DNA of 64,000 nt, from positions 5,888,587 to 5,952,586 of the forward strand of contig NC_071333.1 in assembly GCF_010183535.1 (NCBI RefSeq). Reading direction: 5' to 3'. The notes below the pieces were generated by a model. The model was given only the letters and a program-made list of their open reading frames with translations, had not been told where the DNA came from and did no database searches. This DNA is from Caenorhabditis remanei (lineage: Eukaryota; Nematoda; Chromadorea; Rhabditida; Rhabditidae). Shown piece by piece: positions 1 to 11,200 of the stretch. The position numbers were made by a program, and so were the translations under genes. Positions within the stretch are counted from its first letter, which is position 1, and every line of letters starts with the position of its first letter.

Positions 1-447
1 TAAGTTAAGCCAGCAAACGGTGGCAGATGCTTTTTCTTAGATAGCTATTTAGAAACCGCATGAAGAATCATGAGAGATACTACAAAAAGATATTTAGGTT
101 GTCTACTACTGATGTGAGAGAGATTGTAAGAAGGAGACGTATGTGTGCATTAATATGCTTGAGTGAAATTGCGTAGTACGCAATAACTTTATCTCGTGAA
201 AATAAAGGTTGCAGTATTGAAAATTCATTGGTTGTGTCGGCATAACCCACTTTTGTCAGGAATACATATTTTTAACATGATTTTCCTTTATTTATCTGAA
301 CTAGCCACAAAAACTATTTTCTCATCGAATAATATCTCGGTCCCCATTTATTTCTCAATGCATGTAAATGTTTTACATTGAAAATGCTTTATAGCCAATA
401 TTATTCTCATAATTGTCACTTTCTAACCAGGTGCCCGTTAATTAAAA

Positions 448-840
448 TCATCGGAAATCCAGTACACGGGGATTTCCACAACACAATATCCCCGATTGTG
501 ACCGTTTTGCGACAGGTGGAAAATCAATAGTAATATTTTGAAAATTGTTGTGCACACGACGTTTTCCCGAAGATCTTCTGTATAGTCTTTTGAACCAGCC
601 AAATTCTACATTTTCGGAAATTCTTAGCTTTCGAACCACATTATTGACAGGGAGCCAATTTTTGTCGGAGATAATGGAAGAACGCGTAACAAAGTGTTGT
701 AAGGGTACAATTGGCATTTGCATGACATGAACATAGCTCATAGATTTTGCTTTTGAGATCAGTATGGGAGGATACCTGTTTTTTCCAAGCTCATTGCCTC
801 CGTCATAAACTGTTGAAGTTACGTCAGCTAAACAACGCAT
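448..840 (-). CDS. Possible small protein, unrecognised
   Basis: An open frame of about 130 codons on the minus strand, starting at an ATG one base after a TTTCTCAG acceptor, as expected for a trans-spliced first exon. The protein is basic (for example KRLYRRSSGKRR) with no signal peptide, membrane segment or known motif. A GTATCC donor-like site follows ...GLGKNR-type sequence early in the frame, so the true structure could be multi-exon. The opposite strand is also open for 61 codons across 545-730, so coding strand is not certain. I do not recognise it, and it may be chance or a relic. Low confidence. Confidence 0.22.
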   Translation of the reverse strand: MRCLADVTSTVYDGGNELGKNRYPPILISKAKSMSYVHVMQMPIVPLQHFVTRSSIISDKNWLPVNNVVRKLRISENVEFGWFKRLYRRSSGKRRVHNNFQNITIDFPPVAKRSQSGILCCGNPRVLDFR

Positions 841-961
841 TCTGAGAAATAATAACACATTTCTTTGAGAACATCCTTCCTCCAGAAGGCGATAGACCCT
901 CGAAAAAATGAAATGTTCTATCCTCTCACCAAAAATGACGGATTTCTCGTTGTTCTCATAC

Positions 962-1015
962 CAACAAACTCTTATGTGCTCTCATAAATGTGCTCACACC
1001 ATATAATTTGGCTCT
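962..1015. repeat. Conserved upstream block, copy 1
   Basis: This stretch includes TGTGCTCTCATAAATGTG followed by a TCACAxCATATAATTTGGCTC core. It matches 9700-9754 at all but a few bases. It lies about 1.4 kb upstream of A1, and the second copy lies about 2.9 kb upstream of A2. It therefore marks the left part of the segmental duplication that gave the A1-B1 and A2-B2 pairs, or is a kept regulatory element. Confidence 0.7.
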
Positions 1016-2389
1016 GTCTTCCTTCGCTTTCTTTTTTCAATGTTTTTAAAAATCTTTTTCGGGTTGGTTGGAATAAAAATCAATTGAAAAAAAGAAAATA
1101 GAAGAAAAGCCCGTCAAAATTAATTTCCGGTTTTTTGGTTGAGATAACTTCTTTCAACTTTTTACGAATTGTTAGTCGTGATTGCAATCCTAAAAAAGTG
1201 ATGATGCCGCAAAGTCTTCTTTGTGATATTCGGTTTCTCTGTTGTGACTGAAAGCATTGTCATCCAGTTTCTGATATTTTAGTATACATTTTGAGTTCCA
1301 CATCTTCCCTGCCCTCTCGCTTGTATCACACACCCTCTCTCTATTCAGCGTAACAGATTCATTTCTAACCTAATAGTGCTTTAATCCTTCTCTAGAACAT
1401 TTTTCCCTTGTTTCACGTTTACTCGAAGTTTTTGTCACAGCTGCCCTGGTGGTGACTGCAATATTCTTAAGAGAGAAGACAATCTTCAAAATGTGTCCTC
1501 GAAAAAGTTTACCAAAAGCCACGAAAACTGCTCCAAACCAAAAAAAAAACTTATCCAGGCACTAATGTCTCTCTCCGTACTTCTTTTCATTATTCTAGAG
1601 TGATCTCCATTTAAAGATGAGTACACTCAAACAAGCACATCTGCCTTTTCGCTGTGATTTCATGGGCGGTACTCGGTTTTTAATGCTGCCTTGAACTTCA
1701 AATCTGCAAAGAATTTCAACAAACTCGTTTTGCTTGGAAGTTCCAAAGAAAAATATGCTTGCTGCCAATTATAACGATTAATTTTGCACCCTACTTGCTC
1801 AGATCAAATTTTTATCAATCCTCATTTAGAACCGAAAAACCCCAAATTAGTCTTTTCAACATCTCGTCGTTTTGGATGTAAGATTACACGGCACTCTAAC
1901 TAGTTTTCTAGGTGGCCTAGTTTACGTATTCGTGTTGTAAATTCAATTTTTTGTGATTGATTAAATAATATATGTATACAGGGAAAGCTAAACATGAACT
2001 TTAAAATTGTCGTTTGAGGAAGAGTTTTTTTTCTTTGCCCTCTTTTTAAAATTTACGATTGAGGGTGGAGCCGGAATACTGATATTTTCTCATAAGATTT
2101 GAAATAAAGATTGTTTTTGGTTATGTCATTGATTATGAGCTTTTTTCTCTTATTTGCGACTAGAACATCTGATTTCCACAAACATGAGAACTAGTGATAA
2201 TGATTGTGATCGACGCATTTCTTCTTCCTTCATGTTTTATTTGAGAATTTGTATCATACTTGTACACGTTTTTTTTTTATTTAGAGTCCTTCCTTCCATA
2301 GATTCATGCATTTCACTATCTAGAATGAGTTCTCATATTCGATTTCTGATTATCAAGTTTTGTTTCCAGATTATTGAAAACCTCTTTCA

Positions 2390-3841
2390 ATGGAAACAAC
2401 AATAGTTCATCGTCCGGAGCCACGCAGAAGTGCGGATCTTACGAATCTTGAACATTTTGCGTGGATGCTGCAATTGGGCAACAGCTACGATGCTGCTTTG
2501 ACATTGTCAAGCTATAGAGAGTTAATGCGGGAATTGTCTCAATTGCTCCGTTCTCCAATCGTTCATCAGATTGGGCAACTGAATCAATTGTTGCTCAACC
2601 AAGGGCACATCATTTTTCCTTCCAAGGAATCAATTGTGCTTCCAGTCTCGGTGCCAATTATTCTTCCAATCAAACCATTCTCTACTTCTAGACCAGAGAC
2701 TTGCTTTACGCCAGCAGATACAGAGACAACTGCAACATTTCCCTCATGCACTCCACCGCAGACAACGTCGCCAAATGTGGCGATACATCCTGTATCTCCA
2801 CTTCCATTTCCAGAAGTATCATCAACACCAGGTACTCGAAATTTGTTTTTAGACGAGTCAATATTGTCAATATTTTCAGCTCTAGGAACTGTGCAAATCT
2901 CTCCTGCTTTGCCCCTAGCTGATGTTCTCGAGTCTGAACTCTCAACCTCTTGTCAATCTCCACAATGTGTTTCGACTTCACCATTGTCAACTGAAGCAAG
3001 TCTTTTACATCAAGCATCGGAAGAAGTTTTTTCACAGGATTCCACTCCAGCTTCATCTGCTCCCTCACCGGTCACGACGACTTCTCCTGTAGTGTCAGAA
3101 GTCCCATCGGCTCCTGCCTCATTGGTTGCTAATCAAATTCAAACACCAGCTTCGTGTAACCGCGTTTCGTCTTCTCAAATGCCAAGTATTTCCCCCTGCT
3201 CAATCATAACAGAATCGATCGGGTCCCGACTCAGAAAAAATCCTCAAAAGGTTTCAATAACAACAACGAAGAAGGAAAAATTAGTGAAAAAGAAAAAAAC
3301 AAAATTGATGAAATCAAAGAAACCATTAAAAAAGGTTGATTTTTAAGTTTTTTAAAGCAAATTGTCTAACCCTTAATTTTCCAGTGTGTCGAGGATGATA
3401 AAAAAAAGTGTGGCTTGCTTCCAAGATTTTGTCTGTGCCAAAAATTTGAGAAAACAACAACTTTAAACTGGGTAAGTATTAAATCTTTTACTACTCGTTA
3501 GATAAGAGTGATTTAAAACTTAGGGAATTGCTGCCAATGTGTTTTTGATAGTTATCAGGATTGTTGAATTAGTTTTCTGTTATTACAAGTCATTATATTT
3601 TTGTAAATGACTCATCGTCTGATTCATAAAAACGAAATTTTGATTGCAGGTCCAATGCAAAATATGTAAGCAATGGTATCACGTGTTTTGTCTTAATTTG
3701 GACAACAGCGAGTACGTGGAAAAAACGTTCATGTGTTGTGGACATCAGCAATGCCAAGAAGCAAAGAACTCAAAAATGGGTAAAATCTTCTTCGAATATT
3801 ACCAGATGAAGCAACCACGACCGCGCCCTCAGGAGCCATAA
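2390..3841 (+). CDS. A1: Ser/Pro-rich protein with C-terminal PHD-like finger
   Basis: Three exons (2390-3334, 3385-3471, 3650-3841) give 407 residues. The start follows a TTTCCAG trans-splice-like acceptor. Residues 12-45 form a block shared with A2 (RRS...GNS...). Then comes a long Ser/Thr/Pro-rich, probably disordered region, a Lys-rich nuclear-localisation-like stretch (about 290-320), and a PHD-like finger. Visible ligands are C324, C331, C333, C347, C350, H355, C358 and the C373-C374 pair. The finger is cut by a phase-0 intron between W344 and V345, as in A2, B1 and B2. PHD fingers usually bind histone tails; here the last pair is CC rather than CxxC, so ligand and fold are inferred. 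The tail is rich in Pro and Arg. A nuclear, chromatin-associated role is likely but not shown. Confidence 0.82.
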
Positions 3842-4877
3842 TTATATTGTTTTGTATTTTTCAAAGTGATTGTAATGTTTCCAACTTCTATGTATGACTT
3901 CCTATTGTTACCTTTCATCTCTGAATTCAACGCTTTCTTCATACATTTTTCTAGCTTTTTCTTGACAAGAAATTTTTTTTCATTGAGAATCCGGGTCTCA
4001 TTTAATTGTCTCTACCCGTATTCCCCTTACATTAGTTTGCAACTCACATTCTACCCAAACCATTAGTAGTGTCATTTCTGAACATATTCTGTTTCTAATG
4101 GAAACTGACGAATAGTACTGTCATTTTTTGTTTCTAACTGTGTTTTTCTATGCTGTCCGATTTGCTGTTCATCAGAAGAAGCTCCGATGACATACTTCCG
4201 GGTATATTTTAAAAAACCTTAAAGTTGAAAAAAGTATCGATGTATCCACTTGACAGTAAACTGAGAAAATCTAGTTCATCATGAAATCTCAACTGCTTCA
4301 AAAAATTTTTGCGAGACTCAAACAATAAACTAAACACTTGCTGTCGAAAAATACACGTTCTTGGAGTTATCTTTTTGGAAGGTATAACTGCTTTTGCTGA
4401 GGAATCATTGATTTTCTTTCGCCCCTTTTAGAATGATTTGTTTTTCTAGTCATACGCTTTTGAGTTATATGCTTCATCTTTTCGAAAAGGTGAAATCGCT
4501 CATTCACCTGTGGATTTCTCCAGTAAGCTCAAGCTAGGTGGACAGCCATTGCAGATTATAGGTTCCAATTACGGGACTATGCCGGCACCGCAAACCTTTC
4601 CGTAGTCTTTACCCTCACGCAAGCACGGATTATGAGATACAGCAAGCCACACGTATGCTCTTTGTTCAAATATATTTTCCTCGCTGAATCTGTTGTCAGG
4701 GGTGATGAGCAAGTCTGCTTCCCCTTTTTCAAATGGCAAGCAAACTCCGCCTTCATAATTGAATCCCGTGTGTATTAATTTTAATATTTTTCCACTCTGT
4801 TTGTCACGTCCACTCGACACATCTTTGTTCTCACTAATAGTTTTGTTTTCAGGTTTTGAAAATTCTCAAGATTAACA
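3842..4877. other. A1-B1 intergenic region with gene-like relic
   Basis: About 1 kb between A1 and B1, too long for the usual operon spacing. At roughly 4440-4820 both strands look protein-like. The plus strand has an open stretch ending at a stop near 4605, and the minus strand is open over 4569-4820 (83 codons, no identifiable domain). Neither has a convincing start and splice structure. GTTTTCAG ending at 4852, 25 bases before the B1 ATG, is a likely trans-splice acceptor. Confidence 0.4.
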
Positions 4878-7800
4878 ATGTGGAACTTCTCGTCGTTCAA
4901 CTTTTCGGGCCAGGGCTCTTCCAACGCCCGGCAGCCAGTTTCTGGAAGTTTTTTGAGAACCGGTGATCAGCCAGTGACAACCATAGCCAGCTTTGTAATG
5001 CCCTCTGTTATTGCCGAAACTGCTCTCCGTGGAAATCGAGAGATTCAACAGCAACAAGGCAACGATCATATCGGAATTCTTGGAGGATACAGTGCTTCTA
5101 CAGCTAATGATACGTTTTCGAGTGGTCGTCAAATCGCGACGTTTGTTCCCTCATTGGCTCTTGGAAATCAGTTTGACACTAGCCAAGCACCACCAAACCA
5201 ATTATCAACACCGCAAATGGAGACTAATGTTTCTGCAGTTTTAGAAAATCCGTTCATGCAACGTTATACTCCATATCCATCTTCAATGTTCTTCTATGCA
5301 CCTCCAGAGCAAAATAGTGCAGAAATGGGTTTGCCTGACTACTCACGCATTTCTCCGAATCCTCTCAACACATTCGATTTTACTCATGGTTCTTCTTTTC
5401 AAAATGATCCGTCCCGATTTGGAACGGGTCAAGAACCAAGAAGAGCTACTCCAGAAACTGAGAACAATGAAAGTGGAGCGCCACTGTCAAAAAAGCCAAG
5501 ATTCTCGCCAAGAGGATTTGGTGAGAGTGCCCCATCTGGCTGTTCACATAGACTAGCAAGCGTTTCAAAAGCTCCAACTGTGTCCCAATACGAGACACCT
5601 AACTTCTCACGAACAATAAAGTTAGAGCCTTCTGACGTTGACTATCACGCAACTTCTCTACGAGTGCCCTTGAGTTCCAGTGAAGTTTCAATGCCAATTC
5701 TTCAATCTAGTGCTCCAATTGCTACAACTGAAATCCCACATCAAAAGCAGAATGATGTCCTTATGAGAACCGTGAAGCAAGAAACGGCAGAAGTGAGTAT
5801 TGTGAAAATATATCAATTTGAATAGAATAGTATAGTGAATAATTGCTACATACAGCTAAATAATTTCTGTAAATTTTATGAATTTTTAGAAAGCTCTCAC
5901 TGACTGGGATAACATGGTCAAAAATATTAGCACAGTTACCAACGGATGTGAACAGGTTTGTGAAAAACGTTTATTTTGTTGCACTTGATGTATGATCACA
6001 GTCTTTTCAGGAAAAAGTATCAGCATTGACAAAAACCCATCAAGAATCTGTTGATGGTACTAGTCTCATCGGGGCTCCAATTCTCCAGACGGAAGATCCA
6101 GTCAATCCAACAAACCCAATGAGACGAGTGCAACATAAAAAAGGAAGGGATTCGTCGATGCCACGATTGTCATTCGAGCCTGCGGTCTTCGACAACGACA
6201 CAGCTGCTCATGAAGCAGTTCCACCAAATGATGGAAGTGACTTCCACATGAGAAATGTGAAACAAGAGTTGTTGGAGGTGAGATTGAATAAAAACCATAG
6301 GAAAATAACTAGAGCAGTGCATCAAAAGCTAGCATGTGGGGAAAAACTTGTAAAACCCAAATCCCGTCCAGTATCAAAACCGCTACTTTTGGGAGATCAG
6401 AAAAATAAGTTGGCCATATAGCAAAGATTGATTGCACGACCTAAAAATAATGCATTAAGTTTAGGAGCCCATGCCAACACTGAGAAAAGAATCTCAAGAA
6501 GACAACCCAGAAGGAGGTAAACACATCTCTGCTCTTGTTCTGAAGGTGGAAGAGCAAGAAGTTACAGCTGTAGAGATTATCCAAGACCAACCAGAGGCGG
6601 AAATAGAATCAATTCGGTCGATTCCACAACAATCAATGGTTGAGGAGACTGCTGAAAATCGAAATGGCGTTGAAAATGAAGAGGAACAGTTGATTGAAGT
6701 GAGTCATTTAAAAGTTTGGGTAAAAGTGATAACAGCAGTAAAGTAAATCAAGCGAATTAAATACAGGGTGGCGAATAAGTATACGTCGCTCTTAATTATT
6801 GGATATTCGGCGGGAAAACGCTTGAATCAACAAAAAAACGTTATTAATAGTTGGAATGTTCAAAATTGATTTAGTATACAAAAGGAATTCAAAGTTGGAT
6901 ACTTTGGCTTTGATACAGGCCATCAGACGTAAGACGTCAAAATCGCCTGTGCGCCGCAGGTAGACGACGTTGACTTCGTCTCATATCTTCTGAAGGACGG
7001 TTTTGAGAGCAACGGCCGTGTTGTAGGAGATTCCTGATAACTCGCTCTCCAAATATTCCCATACGACAAAATCGATCGGATTGAGATCCGCCGACAAGGA
7101 AGGCCTAAAGTCGTTGTTCCAGCAGCCAGGAAAATGAGAGAGATGATGAATTTTGTTGATTTGGAACTGTGGGACGTAGCCCAATCTTGTTGAAAAATGA
7201 AAAAGAGTCCAGTAGAGTGTTGAGCTGTGCAGAGGGACAGAAAATCCTTCAAAACCAAGTTTTGGAAGACCCCGAGTTGATTTTTGCATTTTAAATAATA
7301 AAAACTAATGAAGTTCTACCGTAAGATGTCACCGTGGCCCAGACCATCACAGTTTTAGAAAAAAGGTAATTAGGGCCCTGGTAACGTTAAGGGGACCTAC
7401 TATCACCTTTTGATAACAAAAGTTTCTGCTTTTGACGGTTGGAAAATGGTTCAATAATAAAATGCTTATCATAAGTCCAGATCACGCCCGATACGCGGCG
7501 CACAGGCGATTTTGGCGTCTTACGTCTGATGGCCTGTATCAAAGCCAAAATATCCAACTTCGAATTCCTTTTGTATACTAAATCTGTTTTGAACATTCCA
7601 ACTATTAATAACGTTTTTTTGTTGATTCAAGCGTTTTCCCGTCGAATATCCAAGAATTAAGAGCGTCGTATACTTATTCGCCACCCTGTATATCAATGAC
7701 TAACTTTAGGACATCAATGTCAATGATAATAATGAAAGGAACAGCAGAACAGACACTGCAGAAACTTGGCAGGTAAATTGAAATTTTTTTTAATGCCATA

Positions 7801-8293
7801 ATGAAAAATTATAGAAAATTGAGTTTTAACAGCAACAGAATAACTGTTTCAGGAACGCATTGCTCCAAGAGAAGAGGAGGAATTAGATGAAGAAAGTTCT
7901 TCAACGATTTCATCCAATTCCGAGGAATCGGAAGCTTCCGTGGAGGAGCTTGATGACGACGATCAAGCGTGTTCACTTGGAGAATTGTGTATTGTAGGAG
8001 ACTATTTCAGGAGATTCACTGGGGAGGTGACCCAGTGGGTAAGTACCAATTATAAGAAGATATGAAATTTAACAGAAATCAATAGAGATTTGTTGTACTT
8101 TAGCAAAACGTTTACCATTCCTTTTCAGGTCTCCTGCGACCGCTGTGGAGAGTGGCTCCATGTTTGCTGCATACTGCTCAACAATGAAGTGTATTCCAGC
8201 AAAACTTTCATTTGCTGTGGCATACAAATCACAGCAAGTGCAAGAGATGCTAGGAATGGGGATGTTCATAGAAGGTTTCACGAGACTCCTTAG
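4878..8293 (+). CDS. B1: acidic protein with degenerate PHD-like finger
   Basis: Seven exons (4878-5792, 5890-5955, 6011-6277, 6465-6698, 7710-7772, 7853-8038, 8129-8293), all joined in phase 0, give 631 residues. The N-terminus (MWNFSSFNFSGQ...NARQP) matches B2. Two exons end in the same motif, MRxVKQExxE (residues about 294-305 and 405-416), and IKLEP and LKVEEQE occur nearby; these are psi-K-x-E, sumoylation-like sites. A Glu/Asp/Ser stretch (about 520-560) precedes the finger. The finger has WVSCDRCGEWLHVCC, but the first half reads LCIV where the three relatives have C-x-C, so one metal ligand is missing. Exon 4 and exon 5 are separated by a 1-kb intron carrying a transposon. It may be a weakened paralogue. 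Confidence 0.78.
6764..6957. repeat. Left inverted terminal repeat
   Basis: Reverse complement of 7495-7688 with only a few differences, up to the GCGCCGC end near 6957. Confidence 0.88.
6970..7365 (-). pseudogene. Transposase remnant
   Basis: Broken transposase coding region inside the element. Recognisable motifs are spread over at least two frames and interrupted by stops. Only the C-terminal catalytic part is present; the DNA-binding part has been lost or replaced by the extended terminal repeats. The element would depend on an enzyme supplied elsewhere. Confidence 0.75.
7495..7688. repeat. Right inverted terminal repeat
   Basis: Partner of the left repeat. It ends CGCCACCCTG immediately before TA at 7689. 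Confidence 0.88.
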
Positions 8294-11200
8294 TTTATGA
8301 TCCCATCTGTAACTTGTTCCTCTTCGTTTTCTCATTCTCAGATCTTTCCTTGTTTTTTTAATTCCAAACATCGATTAATTGTATCCTTCTTCAACTTTTT
8401 CCACGTCAAGTTGAGAAACTTATTCCCACTTCTTCTGGCCTTCTTGGTATCATCCTGCTTTCATTAATATCAATCATTCAATTTTATTCATCACGTACCC
8501 AATGATGAATTCAGATAATTTAACTTCCATCCACTCATTCCATAGTCTCTTTCATTGGGAAAGTTCACTAAGTTATCTGCTACTGAAAAACCTCCTCATT
8601 TTGTCACATCTCTTTCCAATCCAGTTTTTCAAGATTATGAAACATTCTTTCTCACTCACATACAACATATGATACATTTCCTTTTTTTGTATTTTTTACA
8701 AGATTTATACAGTCTTCGGACTGTAGATCACCTGAAAGCATCTAATTCATTTTCTGTATGTTATTTCAATAAGTACATGACTATTCATTTAATTATAATG
8801 CATTTCAAAAAAAAAAGGCAATTCAAAAAAAAAACTATCACTATTACAATTTGCATTTCAGATTCTGCTCACTATAAAACAATCCTATCGACGTTACTGG
8901 ACGAGTTAAATCCAATGTCCCTGTTTGATAATTTTTGGGGCATGTTCTGCAAAGCTATAAGATTACAAGATGATTTTCTAAGCTCAAACACATTAACGTA
9001 CAAAAACAAAAAAAGCAATTAAAGCTGAAAAGCTGATAAAATTTAACATGAACTCACAGAATTTTCGAAAAATGATTTTGCACCACATGCAGACGAAAAA
9101 TGAATGAAAAAGGAAAAGGAAAAATGAGCGATTCCAAAAAAGAATAAAACGGAGATAAGAGTAAAGTATGAACATTGCGGACAAACGGAAAATGGCCGCA
9201 ATATCAGTGACACATCATACTCCAAAAATATTAGAGATGAGAGTAGTCGAAATTGTTTCAGGTACAGAACTCATGAAGCAAAGTTTCAGAAATATCAAGT
9301 ACACAAACGAACATTTAATAAGATTCGAAATTAAGTTCTTCGGTAAATTTTTATAAACCAATTCATTACTTTTTGAAACTTTTCTGAACTCCCAGGTTCC
9401 CAAAAAATGAGAATACCGCTCTATAAATGCTAGTAGTTATGATAATTAAAAAATTATTATCATAGCTTTAATTATCTAACCGTCTAATATTTCTGATATG
9501 AAATTTTCTCTAGCGTGGGTGTCCTTCTAATAGCCGTGGGCAACATGCAAGGGGTCTAATTTTCCAAAAAGAGATAAAACCTTTCCAAGAAAACACACAT
9601 TACTTTTATAAGAACGTTACTAGATTATGTCCCCGAAAAAGACAGATCTAGATTTGGTCCAATCTCAAAAAAGTGGCTGAGTCGTTGATGCTTTCTTACC
9701 AATAAAACCCTCATGTGCTCTCATAAATGTGGTCACAGCATATAATTTGGCTCAACCCTCCTTTGCTTTTTTTACATTTCACTTTATTCTTTTTGTCGGT
9801 GAAGATTTAAATCAGTGACAGAAATTGAAAAAACAAGAAAATCTGTCAAGACGTATCCTTCATTTTTGTGAGATTTCTTTACTTTCTTCTTCAATCATCG
9901 TCTGTCAAATTGTAGTATCTTGAAAGTAGTGACGGTAAAAATCTATTTTTTGCTCGACTCCTCGAGTTATCCTGATATGAACAAATGGCTTAGAAACATC
10001 TTTCACTCCTTATCTGAAAGTTTCAATTGAAAGACGCCGTTTGAGCTGCGATTTTTACAGTTTATTCATTTCCGAGTTAGACATTATCCCACTAAGAAGA
10101 GGAAGATGTACATTTGAAGACCAATTAGGCATCCCCAGTTTTAAAACGTCTATAAGGCTTAGAAACTCAACAGATAACAGCTGCTCAGTTCAGCTGAACT
10201 AACTCAGAACCGAAAAAGATAGTTCAAAAATGAAAAAACTTAAAAGAAATTCTCTATGTGTCACAATAACAGCTGCCAACCATAAAAGAGACGACTTAGC
10301 TGTGAGTACACTCTATTCTGTTTGACCTGATATTCTTATTATCGCACTAATTTTTGTTTGTGACATGTATGAAATGCTTCCATCCATCTGAGTTCAGTTT
10401 TAAGTTTTCATATACTTCTTCTAAATCAGTTTTTTTTCTTCTTTTGGATATGTTCTTGTAGATGACATAATAGTGACGCTGTGCCAATAAGATGGAGTTC
10501 TCGCTAAAACACATAAACGCCTTCGATATTGGTAGTGTGACTACTCTTTTGCGATTTTTCCATTCCCAACATTTGAAGGAAAATTGGGTTTTAAGAGGGT
10601 CGTTTTCAGTTTCAACTAACTGTTGTCAAGTCCATCCCACAACAATCAATTACATTGTCTATTTTCATAGTCGGTTTTACTTTTACTCCTTGTGTTTAGC
10701 CCAACTGTCTCCTGTTAGTGGTCTGATAATGAATTGAAGCTGACTCGTTGTATCGAATTTGAAATTTACTCGACAACTTTCTCATTCAAATGGAATTTTT
10801 TCTCCAGCTATTCTTCTCCGGTAGATGTATTAAGAGAACCGTAAACTGGTGTCAAAGTCTGCTTATCTAGTTTTTGGGTTAAAAGTTAACAATAACGTCT
10901 CCCTCTGTCTCCCCCAAGGCGGCAATGGAGTATACATTCTCACGTTTTCTGAGCAGTTTATTACATTTTTTGCTTTCTCGAAAATTCACAAATTTAGTCA
11001 TCTACATGGGCCACATTTTAATTATTTTCTGTTATTTTAATATTCATTGTCAATCATTTGCCCTCGTATTGTTCTCAAAATTTTATGAATATATGTGGGT
11101 TATTGAAGTCACGAATATCTGAATATTCAATTGTGTTTGAGTCAGACATTTTTCTTTCTTTTCTCGTTATATCGGTTATTTCCAGAGAGTTGCTAATTTG

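Larger units (their letters stand above)
1..2389. other. Intergenic region upstream of A1
   Basis: AT-rich sequence without a convincing multi-exon gene. It holds one possible minus-strand ORF (448-840, listed separately) and a block at about 962-1015 that reappears nearly unchanged at 9700-9754 upstream of the A2 gene. The last 30 bases before the A1 start contain TGTTTCCAG ending at 2369, a likely trans-splice acceptor. Confidence 0.5.
6764..7688 (-). mobile_element. Tc1/mariner-type element, defective
   Basis: A 925-base element with long inverted terminal repeats of about 194 bases (6764-6957 and 7495-7688) beginning CAGGGTGGCGAATAAG, flanked by TA on both sides (6762-6763 and 7689-7690), as expected for the Tc1/mariner superfamily. 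The minus strand carries the remains of the catalytic part of a transposase: a VMVWATVTSYGR-like strand, FQQDWA around the second catalytic Asp, and LNPIDFVVWEYLE near the third. These parts lie in different frames with stops between, so no active enzyme is encoded. It sits inside intron 4 of B1 in antisense orientation. The NPIDF/VWE signature suggests a maT/DD37D-like lineage, which is an inference. Confidence 0.88.

Noticed and set aside
2390..8293. A1 and B1 as an operon
   Set aside because: Spacing of about 1 kb (1.9 kb for A2-B2) is far above the usual 100-400 bases, and each gene has its own acceptor near the ATG.
8555..9022. 155-codon open frame downstream of B1
   Set aside because: No ATG at its start, composition of AT-rich intergenic DNA (Phe, Ile, Lys runs), no splice or family support.
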